Positions 8,436 through 17,466 of a DNA stretch of 64,000 nucleotides are shown here, in pieces; the stretch's first letter is position 1, and each line of letters opens with the position of its first letter. Source of the DNA: Flagellimonas aurea (lineage in GTDB: Bacteria > Bacteroidota > Bacteroidia > Flavobacteriales > Flavobacteriaceae); contig NZ_JAFLNL010000003.1 of assembly GCF_017313785.1 (NCBI RefSeq), forward strand, positions 124,001 to 188,000, read 5' to 3'. The notes under the pieces are model-generated. The model saw only the letters and a program-made list of their open reading frames with translations. It was not told the origin of the DNA and did not search any database. The position numbers and the translations under genes are program-made.

Positions 8436-10493
8436 ATGCAGGAAAATGATCGTAAACTTCAGCAAGCTGAAGGTGGCAAAGAGGAAATAACAGAGAGCAC
8501 AAAAACACATTTGGAAGAGACCGAACAGGCCGAAGCAAAAGTGTCAGAGCAGACTGTACCTAAAAATGAAGAGGAAAAGCAACCTGAAAAGGAAACTTCT
8601 TCCGAAACCAAGAACGAGGAGACGAGTGCCAAAAACGATGAATCCAATGATCATTTGGACGAAATAGATGAATCCAATGCAGAGGATGCGGAAGATACCG
8701 AAAATGAAAAGAGACATACCATTCCCATGCTGGATTACCACTCCATGTCCATGGAAAATCTGGTAGGAGAATTACAAAGATTGGTCAAAAATGAAAAGGT
8801 CCAAGCCATCAACAAGCACGTAAGTACCATTAAATACGAGTTCGACCAAAAATTTCAGGATTTTTTAGATGAAAAGAAGGAGGAGTTTGTATCCAAAGGT
8901 GGTAACGAGATTGATTTTCGATACAACTCTGTCGCCAAAAGGCAGTTCAACGAAGTATATTCCGACTTCCGTGAAAAACGGGACCAATATTACAAGCAAC
9001 TAGATCAATCCCTAAAGAGCAACCTTCAAAATAGATTGGAAATCATTGAAGAGTTGAAAGGGCTTATTGATATTGAAGAAGACATCAACACGACCTACAG
9101 TAACTTTAAAGATTTACAGCACCGGTGGAAAAATGCCGGTCCCATTCCACGTACCAATTACAACGATGTTTGGCGCACCTATCACCACCACATGGAAATC
9201 TTTTACGATTTCCTTCACTTGAACCGTGAATTGCGTGATTTAGATTTTAAACACAATCTGGAAGAAAAACAAAAATTGGTGGAACGTGCCGAGGCATTGG
9301 CCAACGAACCGGATTTAAACAAGGCCTTTCGCGAGTTGCAGACACTGCACAAGATATGGAAAGAGGATATTGGGCCTGTTGCCAAGGAGCATCGCGAGGA
9401 AATCTGGGAAAAGTTCAGCAATGCCACGAAGGCCATGCACCAGCGTAGGCAGGAACACTTTCAAGAACTGGAAAAGGTCTACGAAAAAAATTACGAGAAA
9501 AAACAGGAAATCATTGCTGCTATATCTTCGATTTCGGAGAATGTTGCGAACAACCACCGAGGTATCCAACAGCAGATAAAAGAAGTTGAAGCGCTTAGGG
9601 ATTCATTTTTTAAAGCAGGTAAAGTTCCGCAAAGAGTAAACGAGGAGACGTGGGACCAGTTTAAACAGAGCGTCCGTAAGTTCAACAGAACCAAAAATGC
9701 CTTCTACAAAAACCAAAAGAAGGAACAACAGGAAAATCTGGAAAAGAAAAAAGAACTGTTGGAGTTGGCCATCTCTTTAAAAGATAGTGATGAGTGGGCC
9801 GAGGTAACACCTCAAATGAAGCGCATACAAAGCGACTGGAAAAAAATAGGTCATGTGCCCCGTAAATACTCGGACAAAATCTGGAAAGAGTTCAAGGATG
9901 CCTGCAACCATTATTTTGACCGTTTGCATTCGGACAAGAACGAGGCCCATGAAGAAGAGTTTGAAAACTTTAAGAAGAAGAGCGAGTGTCTTGACCGTCT
10001 AAAAGAATTCCAACTAAGTGGCGACAAGAAAAAAGATATAGAGGATATTAAAGCCTTTTTGGCCGAATGGAAAAAATATGGGCGCATTCCTTACAACAAA
10101 AAACACATCAATAGCAAGTTCAATAAAATTGTAGACGCCCTGCTAAAGAAATTGGGAGTTGGCAAACAACAATCCGAACTGCTCAAATACGGAAACAAGG
10201 TTCAGGAGTTGGCCAAAACAGAGGATAACTATGCCATTGGCAACGAGCGTGTATTTGTAAAGCGTAAAATTGATGAAGTAAAATCAGAAATCCGTCAATT
10301 GGAGAACAACCTACAGTTCTTCTCGAACGATTCCGAGGACAATCCTTTGGTAAAGGAAGTAATCAACAATCTGAACAAACAGAAAGAGGCGCTTCAGACT
10401 TGGAAGGAAAAAATGAAAAACCTCAATATCTTGGAGCACAAGCTCAACAAGGAATCCGAAGAAGAGGAAAGCGAAGGCAACGAAGAGGAGTAA
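8436..10493 (+). CDS. DUF349 repeat protein
   Basis: A 685-residue, highly charged, helical cytosolic protein. The first 90 residues are very acidic and low in complexity (runs rich in Glu, Thr, Asn). Then come about five DUF349 units of some 70 residues, each with a W-K-x-x-G-x-[IV]-P core followed by W-x-x-F: WKNAGPIPR, WKEDIGPVA, FFKAGKVPQ, WKKIGHVPR and WKKYGRIPY. The tail is coiled coil ending in an acidic EEEESEGNEEE-like segment. DUF349 proteins are widespread in Bacteroidota with no settled function. The gene stands alone and is closed by a strong hairpin terminator. Confidence 0.88.
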   Translation: MQENDRKLQQAEGGKEEITESTKTHLEETEQAEAKVSEQTVPKNEEEKQPEKETSSETKNEETSAKNDESNDHLDEIDESNAEDAEDTENEKRHTIPMLDYHSMSMENLVGELQRLVKNEKVQAINKHVSTIKYEFDQKFQDFLDEKKEEFVSKGGNEIDFRYNSVAKRQFNEVYSDFREKRDQYYKQLDQSLKSNLQNRLEIIEELKGLIDIEEDINTTYSNFKDLQHRWKNAGPIPRTNYNDVWRTYHHHMEIFYDFLHLNRELRDLDFKHNLEEKQKLVERAEALANEPDLNKAFRELQTLHKIWKEDIGPVAKEHREEIWEKFSNATKAMHQRRQEHFQELEKVYEKNYEKKQEIIAAISSISENVANNHRGIQQQIKEVEALRDSFFKAGKVPQRVNEETWDQFKQSVRKFNRTKNAFYKNQKKEQQENLEKKKELLELAISLKDSDEWAEVTPQMKRIQSDWKKIGHVPRKYSDKIWKEFKDACNHYFDRLHSDKNEAHEEEFENFKKKSECLDRLKEFQLSGDKKKDIEDIKAFLAEWKKYGRIPYNKKHINSKFNKIVDALLKKLGVGKQQSELLKYGNKVQELAKTEDNYAIGNERVFVKRKIDEVKSEIRQLENNLQFFSNDSEDNPLVKEVINNLNKQKEALQTWKEKMKNLNILEHKLNKESEEEESEGNEEE

Positions 10494-10515
10494 AATCCAC
10501 TATGCAAACAAAATC

Positions 10516-10541
10516 AAAGGGCCGCAATAGCGGCCTTTTTG
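10516..10541. terminator. Rho-independent terminator, probably bidirectional
   Basis: GGCCGC (10520-10525), loop AATA and GCGGCC (10530-10535) are flanked by an A-run on the left and a T-run on the right. It sits between the convergent DUF349 and CBS genes and can serve both. Confidence 0.85.
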
Positions 10542-10548
10542 TTGCCTA

Positions 10549-10977
10549 TCATCCGTCAATGCATTCCAGTAAATAATTAATCAAATCGGTAGTGGTAACT
10601 ATCCCCACGATTTTACCACCATCCACCACGGGTAGTGCATGAAATTCCTTTTTTGAAAGAAAACGCGCCACATCCCTTATCGATGTTTTGGATTCCACCG
10701 TTATAACATCACTGACCATCACTTGGGGTATGGTGAACATATTGTACACAATGGTATCCACATATTCCTCATGTTCATCGACCGCATCGGCAAAACTGAT
10801 TCGTAATAAATCCGTATAGCTCAACATCCCTTTGATAGCCTTGCCTTCAACAACGGGGATATGTCGAATGTGATGCTTTTTAAAAAGTCTTTCGGCGGTC
10901 ACCAAATCGTCATTGGTGTTAAGTGTCACCAATTTTTTGGTCATTATTTTTGAAACAGGCACACTATTTTTCATCAT
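10549..10977 (-). CDS. CBS-domain pair protein
   Basis: A 142-residue cytosolic protein consisting of two CBS motifs and nothing else. Each has the usual beginning and end: VSKIMTKKLVTLNTND...HIPVVEGKAIKGMLSYTDLL, and VMVSDVITVESKTSI...HALPVVDGGKIVGIVTTTDLI. CBS pairs bind adenine nucleotides or S-adenosyl compounds and act as sensors, often on a partner enzyme or channel. The partner is unknown. Two consecutive Met codons allow a start at 10977 or 10974. It shares the terminator at 10516-10541 with the convergent DUF349 gene. Confidence 0.88.
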   Translation of the reverse strand: MMKNSVPVSKIMTKKLVTLNTNDDLVTAERLFKKHHIRHIPVVEGKAIKGMLSYTDLLRISFADAVDEHEEYVDTIVYNMFTIPQVMVSDVITVESKTSIRDVARFLSKKEFHALPVVDGGKIVGIVTTTDLINYLLECIDG

Positions 10978-11192
10978 TCATGTATTTATGGATTCCTTGA
11001 ATGAAGTTAGTCCTATCTCCGTTGGAAAAGTATGACAAATATCACTGTTGATTGAGCTTTCAACAACATGACAGGTCAAAAAAATTATACTGAAATCTCT
11101 CTTTGGTATTCTTTTTTTGGCCATACACCTCATTTTTTTGCTTTTGTTGTCACGTTTGAAGCATTTTTAAACAGTTAAACCAATCAACCATC

Positions 11193-12440
11193 ATGAAATA
11201 TTTTTTTGTTCCCCTTTTGATTTTCTTTTATTCGATTTCCGGATATTCCCAAAACTATTATGAAACCAGCTGGGTAAGCGGTGAAGTAAAGTACACCGCC
11301 TTGGTCATTTTTTACGAGGAAAATGAAGCTCTGGTCCGCGTAAAATATTATGCCAATGGTTCGGACAAACTGACCAACTATATCTGCAGCTATAAAAATT
11401 TTACAAAGTCCGATGGTACAGCGGACAGATATTTAGACGGGAATGATGCCTTTATTGTTCGTGGACCATCAAACTCTGGTTATAGTGCGGACAATTTTTA
11501 TGTAAAAGAAAATGAAGGCTCATTCTCGGCTTATACTGCAGATGACAACGCCTTTGATGGTGGAGATTTCACGCAGACAATGAAACCTATGTTGTACTGG
11601 GTGAAGTTAAACCCTGAAGCGCTTACCAAAGAATACTTGGACGATTACTTTAATGAAGATGAAGATGTATTCCGATTGCTTGTCTATTTAAACAAAGGTG
11701 AAGTTTCTTTTCCTGTCAAAACAAATGCTGTAACAGTTCTGGCCAATGGTTTTGATGGCGAATCGGTCTGGGCTGCAGCCATGGAGAAAACGAGCAAAGT
11801 TTCATACACCGAACAGAAAATTAAAACATCGAACGAATTCCCAAGCGACTGGATTAAACAGGAATGGGACAATGGACTAAACATATCGGCTTTCGATTAC
11901 GATGAATATAAAAATCAATTTACCGTTCTTATGAGCAAGGGGAATGGACTACAGCCACAATCATGGAAAAAATCGGATACTTTTCCCAAGGACTGGGTCA
12001 CCGAAAAATGGAACAATGATTACCAAATCACCTCAATGACGTACGGAAACGGGAACTGGTACCTTGCCATGAACAAGAATACGGGATATATTACCCAAAG
12101 ATGGAAAACCAGTTACGAGATTCCAAGAGATTGGATTATTGACAATTGGAACGAAGGCTACGCGATTACATCAGCTACCTATGGTAACGGTGTTTGGGCA
12201 ATAACCATGACCCAAGGCTCAAAACTTGGCGCACAGACATGGAAAACGGAAACCACATATCCATTTGACTGGATAAAAGAACGAGCCGATAAAGGCTATT
12301 CCATTACAACAATATCCTATGGAGATGGCATGTGGCTTTTGGTGATGTCCAAAAATGAAACGAATACCACAAACAGATCCAGCACACAATATAGGGATGT
12401 CCCTATTGATTGGATATTAAGAAACGTTATTGCGAACTAG
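11193..12440 (+). CDS. Secreted protein with five tandem ~47-residue repeats
   Basis: A 415-residue exported protein with a signal peptide ending around Tyr18-Ser-Gln. Residues 20-200 form a domain I do not recognise. The rest is a tandem array in which a P-x-D-W-I/V motif recurs at tryptophans 220, 268, 314, 360 and 407 (spacing 46-48). Each unit carries a core like ITSMTYGNGNWYLAMNK. The pattern resembles DUF7477-type repeats and suggests a short beta-propeller or beta-sandwich, but I cannot confirm the family. There is no sorting tail or lipobox. Its stop lies seven bases from the convergent rny stop, with no separate terminator. Confidence 0.75.
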   Translation: MKYFFVPLLIFFYSISGYSQNYYETSWVSGEVKYTALVIFYEENEALVRVKYYANGSDKLTNYICSYKNFTKSDGTADRYLDGNDAFIVRGPSNSGYSADNFYVKENEGSFSAYTADDNAFDGGDFTQTMKPMLYWVKLNPEALTKEYLDDYFNEDEDVFRLLVYLNKGEVSFPVKTNAVTVLANGFDGESVWAAAMEKTSKVSYTEQKIKTSNEFPSDWIKQEWDNGLNISAFDYDEYKNQFTVLMSKGNGLQPQSWKKSDTFPKDWVTEKWNNDYQITSMTYGNGNWYLAMNKNTGYITQRWKTSYEIPRDWIIDNWNEGYAITSATYGNGVWAITMTQGSKLGAQTWKTETTYPFDWIKERADKGYSITTISYGDGMWLLVMSKNETNTTNRSSTQYRDVPIDWILRNVIAN

Positions 12441-12447
12441 CGCAAGG

Positions 12448-14019
12448 TTACTTGGCTACGTTTACCGATCTAGTTTCTCGGATTACGGTTACTTTTACCT
12501 GCCCAGGATAGGTCATGTCCGTTTGGATTTTCTGTGAAATCTCAAAAGACAGCTCGGCAGCTTTGTCATCGTTTACCTTTTCACTTTCAACGATTACACG
12601 CAGCTCCCTACCAGCCTGAATGGCATAGGCTTTCTGCACTCCGTTAAAGCCAAAGGCTATATCCTCCAAGTCCTTCAAACGTTGGATATAAGAGTCCAAC
12701 ACCTGTCTTCTGGCCCCCGGTCTTGCACCACTAATGGCATCACAGACTTGAACTATTGGAGACAATAGTGTAGTCATCTCTATTTCATCGTGGTGGGCAC
12801 CTATCGCGTTACAGACTTCATCCTTTTCACCAAACTTCTGGGCCCACTGCATACCCAAGATAGCGTGCGGTGTTTCCACCTCTACCTCGGCCATTGGCAC
12901 TTTTCCTATATCGTGAAGCAATCCGGCCCTTTTGGCCAATTTTGGGTTTAGTCCAAGCTCTGCCGCCATTACCCCACATAGTTTGGCAACTTCCCTGGAA
13001 TGCTGCAATAAGTTTTGTCCGTAAGAGGAACGATACTTCATTCGACCTACCGCTTTGATCAATTCCGGATGCAATCCATGGATTCCCAAATCGATTACGG
13101 TACGCTTTCCAATTTCCGCTATCTCTTCGTTGATTTGCTTTTCGGTCTTTTTCACCACCTCTTCAATACGGGCAGGGTGAATACGGCCATCGGTCACCAA
13201 TCGGTGTAGGGACAGTCGGGCCACTTCTCTTCGTACAGAATCAAAACATGATAAGATAATGGCTTCTGGAGTATCATCAACAATAATCTCGACCCCTGTA
13301 GCGGCCTCGATAGCCCGTATATTTCGACCTTCACGGCCAATAATGCGTCCCTTTACGTCATCAGACTCCAAATTGAATACGGAAACACAATTTTCCACTG
13401 CTTCTTCGGTACCGATGCGTTGAATGGTATTGACGACAATTTTTCGGGCTTCTTGCTGTGCGGTAAGCTTGGCTTCTTCCAAAGTGTTTTGCAAATAGGC
13501 CATGGCATCACTTTTTGCCGTTTCTTTCAAAGATTCCAGCAACTGTGCCTTGGCGTCCTCTGCGGAAAGTCCAGAAATCACTTCCAACTGTTGTACTTGA
13601 CTTTTGTGGAGCTTATCTACTTCGGACTGCTTCTTGTCCAGAATATCACTCTTATACTCAACCTCTTTTATCTTTTGTTGATATTGATCATTGAGTTTTT
13701 TGTTCTTGGCCAATTCGCTGCTTACTTGGGATTCTTTATCCCTGGTACGCTTTTCGGCCTCGGCTATTTTTTTATCCTTGTTGATAATAACTTTCTCATG
13801 CTCGGCCTTCAACTCCAAAAACTTTTCCTTCGCTTGGAAAATTTTATCTTTTTTGATGCTCTCCCCTTCTTTATTTGCTTCTTTAATAATGTTGGCAGCT
13901 TCCTTCTTTGCGTTGGCAATGGTCTTGGACGCTTTGCCTTTCTCCATCATCTTGGCTATTGCAAACCCTATTGCCAGCCCTACAACAGCTGCGACAACGA
14001 TTAATATGATATTATCCAT
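12448..14019 (-). CDS. rny: Ribonuclease Y
   Basis: A 523-residue membrane-anchored endoribonuclease that starts bulk mRNA decay. In order: an N-terminal transmembrane helix (residues 3-22), a long charged coiled coil to about 200, a KH RNA-binding domain with [15 protein letters not shown], and an HD domain with HSREVAK and the catalytic LLHDIGK, plus AIGAHHDE further on. Length and order match the family exactly. It is transcribed in the same direction as zapA, with the 6S RNA between them, so it may have its own start of transcription after the 6S terminator. Confidence 0.97.
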   Translation of the reverse strand: MDNIILIVVAAVVGLAIGFAIAKMMEKGKASKTIANAKKEAANIIKEANKEGESIKKDKIFQAKEKFLELKAEHEKVIINKDKKIAEAEKRTRDKESQVSSELAKNKKLNDQYQQKIKEVEYKSDILDKKQSEVDKLHKSQVQQLEVISGLSAEDAKAQLLESLKETAKSDAMAYLQNTLEEAKLTAQQEARKIVVNTIQRIGTEEAVENCVSVFNLESDDVKGRIIGREGRNIRAIEAATGVEIIVDDTPEAIILSCFDSVRREVARLSLHRLVTDGRIHPARIEEVVKKTEKQINEEIAEIGKRTVIDLGIHGLHPELIKAVGRMKYRSSYGQNLLQHSREVAKLCGVMAAELGLNPKLAKRAGLLHDIGKVPMAEVEVETPHAILGMQWAQKFGEKDEVCNAIGAHHDEIEMTTLLSPIVQVCDAISGARPGARRQVLDSYIQRLKDLEDIAFGFNGVQKAYAIQAGRELRVIVESEKVNDDKAAELSFEISQKIQTDMTYPGQVKVTVIRETRSVNVAK

Positions 14020-14039
14020 GTTTGATTGTGTTTAGTTTA

Positions 14040-14212
14040 AAAAAAAAGCCCACATCGGAAGAAGCTTTGTACAAACTCCAAAATACAGGTTTAGGGCTAA
14101 CAAACTGATCAAGGATCCCTATGCGAGTAGGGCCTGCTTTTACAGCTTAAACTCACCCTTTCTAATTATATTAGTGTTGAGTTTGTCAAAAATAAATTAC
14201 CAATGTGGGCAG
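14040..14212 (-). ncRNA. ssrS: 6S RNA (6S-Flavo type)
   Basis: The gap between zapA and rny folds, on the minus strand, into one long interrupted hairpin. The closing stem pairs 14203-14210 (ATGTGGGC on plus) with 14048-14055 (GCCCACAT). A second stem pairs 14179-14186 (GAGTTTGT) with 14071-14078 (ACAAACTC), and an inner part pairs around 14089-14094 with 14147-14152. Unpaired stretches separate them, the usual 6S form that imitates an open promoter for RNA polymerase. A run of nine T (minus strand) follows the closing stem as terminator. Position next to zapA is a known 6S neighbourhood. Exact ends are approximate. Confidence 0.85.
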
Positions 14213-14236
14213 TAACAATATTTTATTTAAAAGAAC

Positions 14237-14530
14237 TTATTCCCCCAATTTAGAATGTACCAGTTCGTCCAAGGCCCTGAGACGCTGCATGGCTGCCTCT
14301 GCATTTTCCGAACGGTCTATTCCGCTTTGCTCAATTTTAGATGCAAATTGCAAGGCACACATGGCCAAAACATCCTGCTTGTCCCGAACGGCATAGTTTT
14401 GCTCAAACTTTTTTGCCAGATTTTCTATGTTCTTGGCTGCTTTTCGCAACCCTTCCTCTTGCTTGGGGTCAATCGTTAAAGGATACACCCTATCAGCAAT
14501 GGAAAGCTTTATTTTGAGCTTCTCGTCCAT
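14237..14530 (-). CDS. zapA: Cell division protein ZapA
   Basis: A 97-residue protein that binds FtsZ and bundles its filaments at the Z-ring. The sequence MDEKLKIKLSIADRVYPLTIDPKQEE, followed by a long helix (AAKNIENLAKKFEQNYAVRDKQDVLAMCALQFA), is the standard ZapA layout: small beta head and coiled-coil stalk. The start at 14530 is chosen because the longer frame to 14569 would overlap the upstream coiled-coil gene. It lies 14 bases downstream of that gene and upstream of the 6S RNA. Confidence 0.92.
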   Translation of the reverse strand: MDEKLKIKLSIADRVYPLTIDPKQEEGLRKAAKNIENLAKKFEQNYAVRDKQDVLAMCALQFASKIEQSGIDRSENAEAAMQRLRALDELVHSKLGE

Positions 14531-14544
14531 ATTCTCGGTACCAG

Positions 14545-14835
14545 TTAATCCGCCAACTTTGCAATGCAAACATCAAGTTCACGAATCAATGTATTTATTT
14601 TGAGCTTAGCTTCTGTTTTACTAGTATTACTACCCAGCATTGTGTTTGCCATTTTTAGGGAATCATATTTTTCCTCCCATTCGTTGAGCTCCTTCTGTTG
14701 AAGTCCATTTTCTTCTTTTTGAAGTTCCAATTCCTGTTTCAACTTGGCATTGAGTTGGTGCAACAGCTCCATTTTGTGAAGCAATTTGCTCACCTTGTTC
14801 TCCAAAGAATCAACAATCTCAACAAGTTCGCTCAT
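14545..14835 (-). CDS. Small coiled-coil protein, possible ZapB-like partner
   Basis: A 96-residue protein that is almost entirely coiled coil (heptads through LENKVSKLLHKMELLHQLNAK and on), with no signal or membrane segment. It sits directly upstream of zapA in the same operon. Bacteroidota commonly keep such a gene there, and the size and shape suggest a ZapB-like division factor; this is inference from context. The start at 14835 (MSELVE) is preferred over 14850 because a -7 element at 14862-14869 leaves either possible and MSELVE is the usual beginning. Confidence 0.72.
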   Translation of the reverse strand: MSELVEIVDSLENKVSKLLHKMELLHQLNAKLKQELELQKEENGLQQKELNEWEEKYDSLKMANTMLGSNTSKTEAKLKINTLIRELDVCIAKLAD

Positions 14836-14861
14836 ATATGCAAACAACAATACGTATTACA

Positions 14862-14869
14862 CAAAGTTA
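14862..14869 (-). promoter_or_regulatory. -7 element for the coiled-coil/zapA operon
   Basis: CAAAGTTA on the plus strand is TAACTTTG on the minus strand, matching TANNTTTG, 27 bases before the start at 14835. Confidence 0.5.
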
Positions 14870-14975
14870 ACGATCCTGCCACAACCTCGCAATACTTTTA
14901 AGATTTATTCTTAAAGCTTTGCTTCAAGTAAAAAGTCGTTTTCCGCAAAACTTTTTATCAAATCAAAACATTGGT

Positions 14976-14983
14976 TACTTTCG
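14976..14983 (+). promoter_or_regulatory. -7-like element for the M23 peptidase gene
   Basis: TACTTTCG is a one-base variant of TANNTTTG, 21 bases before the ATG at 15004. It overlaps an in-frame TTG at 14971, arguing against that longer start. Confidence 0.4.
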
Positions 14984-15003
14984 TAAGGAATTATTGTTTT
15001 TAT

Positions 15004-16695
15004 ATGCGCCTCTATCTTTTTTTTATCTACTTTTTTATTGCCCTGCATCTATCCGCCCAAAAAGAATATCCTCAAGATGTATTTGGTTCTCCCTTGGACA
15101 TTCCCTTGGTTTTGGCCGGCACTTTTGGCGAGCTACGTTCCAATCATTTCCATTCGGGGATGGACATCAAAACACAACAGCGGGAAGGTCTTCCGGTATA
15201 TGCCATCGCCGACGGTACGGTGACGCGTATCGTAGTTTCGCATTGGGGGTACGGAAAGGCTCTTTATGTGGCACATCCCAATGGCTACACCTCGGTGTAT
15301 GCGCATCTTAAAAAGTTTGGGCCGGAAATAGAGGAATACGTTAAAAAAGTTCAATACGAAAAGCAGTCTTACGAGGGGGAAATGTTCCCTGATTATGGCG
15401 AACTCAAGGTGACCAATGGCAGTATAATCGCGTATTCGGGCAATACGGGAGGATCGGCCGGACCCCACCTTCATTTTGAAATCCGCAGCAGCGTTAGCGG
15501 CAAACCTACCAATCCATTACTTTACGGTTATGAGGTCAGGGATGCTACCGACCCAACTTTATTGGGATTGTACGGTTACCCGATTTCAGACGGAGCATTG
15601 ATAAACAAAAGTGCAGAAAAAATCCAATTGAATTATACAAGACAATCCGATGGTTCCTTTTTGGCTGACAAAGTAACGGCCAGCGGCACGATTGGATTTG
15701 GAATCAATACTTTTGACCGCTTGGACATGGCCGCCAATCAGAATGGAGTTTACGCGGTAAAACAAACGGTGAATGGCCGGGTTCATTCTGAGTTTGATTT
15801 TGAAACCTTCTCCTTTGCCGAGACTAGATACATCAACACACTTATTGATTATGCCCACTATTATGACCATCGACAGCGCATACAAAAATGTTTTAAGGAG
15901 CCCTACAATCACCTTAGCATTTACAAATCACTGTACAACGACGGTAAAATAACTATTGAAGAGGGTATGTCCTACAACGTTGAACTGCTCATTTCGGATT
16001 TGGCAGGAAACACCACAAAACTTGTTATCCCGATTGAAGGCAAAAAAGAAGAGGAGAAAATAGCAAAAGAGGACAAAACCACGGAGAATTATTTGATTGC
16101 GGACAAACCGAACAACTTTGATCTAGGTGCCGCTAAAGTATATTTCCCTGCCAGTACATTTTATGAAGATTTCTTCATCAATTTGGAAAAAGGGAACGAT
16201 ACCATCACCATTCACGATAACAGCGTTGCCGCTCACCGGAACTTTACAATCAGTTTCGACCCTTCAAAATATGCAATGGAAGATAGGAACCAGATGTTTA
16301 TTGCGCATTTGGACAGCAGAATGCGACCATCCTATTCCAAAACTTACAAACGGGACGGTGCCTTTACCACACGCACCCGAACTTTGGGCACATACACACT
16401 TGTTAGGGATAGCGTAGCCCCTCAAGTAAGACCAAAAAACTTTAAAGAAAAGCAATGGTTGAGCAATTATAGCTACCTAAGCCTTACCATTACGGACGAC
16501 CTCAGTGGCATTGATTCCTATTCTGCCACACTCAATGGAAAATGGATTTTGATGGAATACGAACCAAAAACCAATACCATCACCTATAATTTTGATGATA
16601 AGATCGTCAACGAAACGGAATGTGAACTAAAAGTAACCGTTACGGACAATGTGGGCAACTCCACTACATATACTGGCACTTTTTTCAGGAAATAG
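15004..16695 (+). CDS. M23 family metallopeptidase
   Basis: A 563-residue exported protein with a signal peptide (MRLYLFFIYFFIALHLSAQ). The LytM/M23 domain lies between about residues 35 and 170: HFHSGMDIKT supplies the first zinc ligands (H and D), and GPHLHFEIR the H-x-H pair. The rest, about 390 residues, looks like beta-rich domains, including a bacterial Ig-like part near the end (DDLSGIDSYSATLNGKW). M23 enzymes cut peptidoglycan cross-links. With all ligands present it is probably active in cell-wall remodelling rather than a NlpD-type activator. ATG at 15004 is chosen because of the signal peptide and the promoter element upstream. Confidence 0.9.
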   Translation: MRLYLFFIYFFIALHLSAQKEYPQDVFGSPLDIPLVLAGTFGELRSNHFHSGMDIKTQQREGLPVYAIADGTVTRIVVSHWGYGKALYVAHPNGYTSVYAHLKKFGPEIEEYVKKVQYEKQSYEGEMFPDYGELKVTNGSIIAYSGNTGGSAGPHLHFEIRSSVSGKPTNPLLYGYEVRDATDPTLLGLYGYPISDGALINKSAEKIQLNYTRQSDGSFLADKVTASGTIGFGINTFDRLDMAANQNGVYAVKQTVNGRVHSEFDFETFSFAETRYINTLIDYAHYYDHRQRIQKCFKEPYNHLSIYKSLYNDGKITIEEGMSYNVELLISDLAGNTTKLVIPIEGKKEEEKIAKEDKTTENYLIADKPNNFDLGAAKVYFPASTFYEDFFINLEKGNDTITIHDNSVAAHRNFTISFDPSKYAMEDRNQMFIAHLDSRMRPSYSKTYKRDGAFTTRTRTLGTYTLVRDSVAPQVRPKNFKEKQWLSNYSYLSLTITDDLSGIDSYSATLNGKWILMEYEPKTNTITYNFDDKIVNETECELKVTVTDNVGNSTTYTGTFFRK

Positions 16696-16818
16696 CATTA
16701 CTTTTACACACGAAAAGCAGGCTAGTCAAGTAAATGTCCTTTTTTAGAGCTCTAATAATCAACCTATCCAAAAGCGACCTCATCCAAAGATCAAGATTGT
16801 TGAATTAAAATTTGATGA

Positions 16819-17466
16819 ATGAAAAAAATTGTCTTTGTTTTTGTTCTTTTCTCCAGTGTGCTAGCAATGGCCCAAAAGAACATTTATGAGAGCATAAGGT
16901 TTGATGAATATACCGAGGACCATGAAATTTTAGCGATCGTCCCCTTTATTGCCCACTTGGAACTTAAAAAAGCCGTAGACAACGATGAGCTCAATGTACT
17001 GGCCGAAAAAGAAGGGTATGCGGTACAAAATGCTTTGGAAACTTATTTTTCCAAACGGAAAAAGCGCAAAAAGTTCAATGTGGATTTCCAGAACATTATG
17101 AACACTAACGCTATTTTGGCCCAAAACAACATCAACTACAACAACATTGACACCTATACCACACAGGAATTGTGCAAAATATTGGATGTGGACGGCATTA
17201 TAAGTGGCAACCTTAACCTCAATATTTTACTTTCCGAAGGGGTCCCGACCGATTTCAGTATTTTGGATTATTTCAGCGGAAATGCCAACTACGGACGAAT
17301 CGGGGTCAAGATAAGTGATGGTGATACGGGAAAGTTACTTTGGAAATATGAGAACGAAATTTCCAAAAAAACTGGAAAAAACACCAACGAGCTTATCGAT
17401 AAAATGATGAAAACCGCTTCCAGAAAATTTCCTTACGACAGGGAAAAAAGAAGGAATCGAAATTAA
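16819..17466 (+). CDS. Exported protein of unknown function
   Basis: A 215-residue protein with a signal peptide (MKKIVFVFVLFSSVLAMAQ). The mature part has an N-terminal helical region rich in Lys and Asn, then a stretch ILDVDGIISGNLNLNILLSEG and GVKISDGDTGKLLWKYE. This resembles the fold of periplasmic proteins that report a parameter in a nucleotide-binding-like domain (GNA1162/CsgG-type lipoproteins). The resemblance is weak and I do not assign a family. The C-terminus is strongly basic (DREKRRNRN). It abuts the convergent cysteine desulfurase with no bases between the stops. Confidence 0.6.
   Translation: MKKIVFVFVLFSSVLAMAQKNIYESIRFDEYTEDHEILAIVPFIAHLELKKAVDNDELNVLAEKEGYAVQNALETYFSKRKKRKKFNVDFQNIMNTNAILAQNNINYNNIDTYTTQELCKILDVDGIISGNLNLNILLSEGVPTDFSILDYFSGNANYGRIGVKISDGDTGKLLWKYENEISKKTGKNTNELIDKMMKTASRKFPYDREKRRNRN

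Noticed and set aside
13420..14004. Long plus-strand open frame (194 codons) opposite rny
   Set aside because: It is the mirror of the rny coiled coil, made of Phe/Leu-rich translation of antisense Lys/Glu codons. The real gene is certain and the antisense frame has no promoter or motif.
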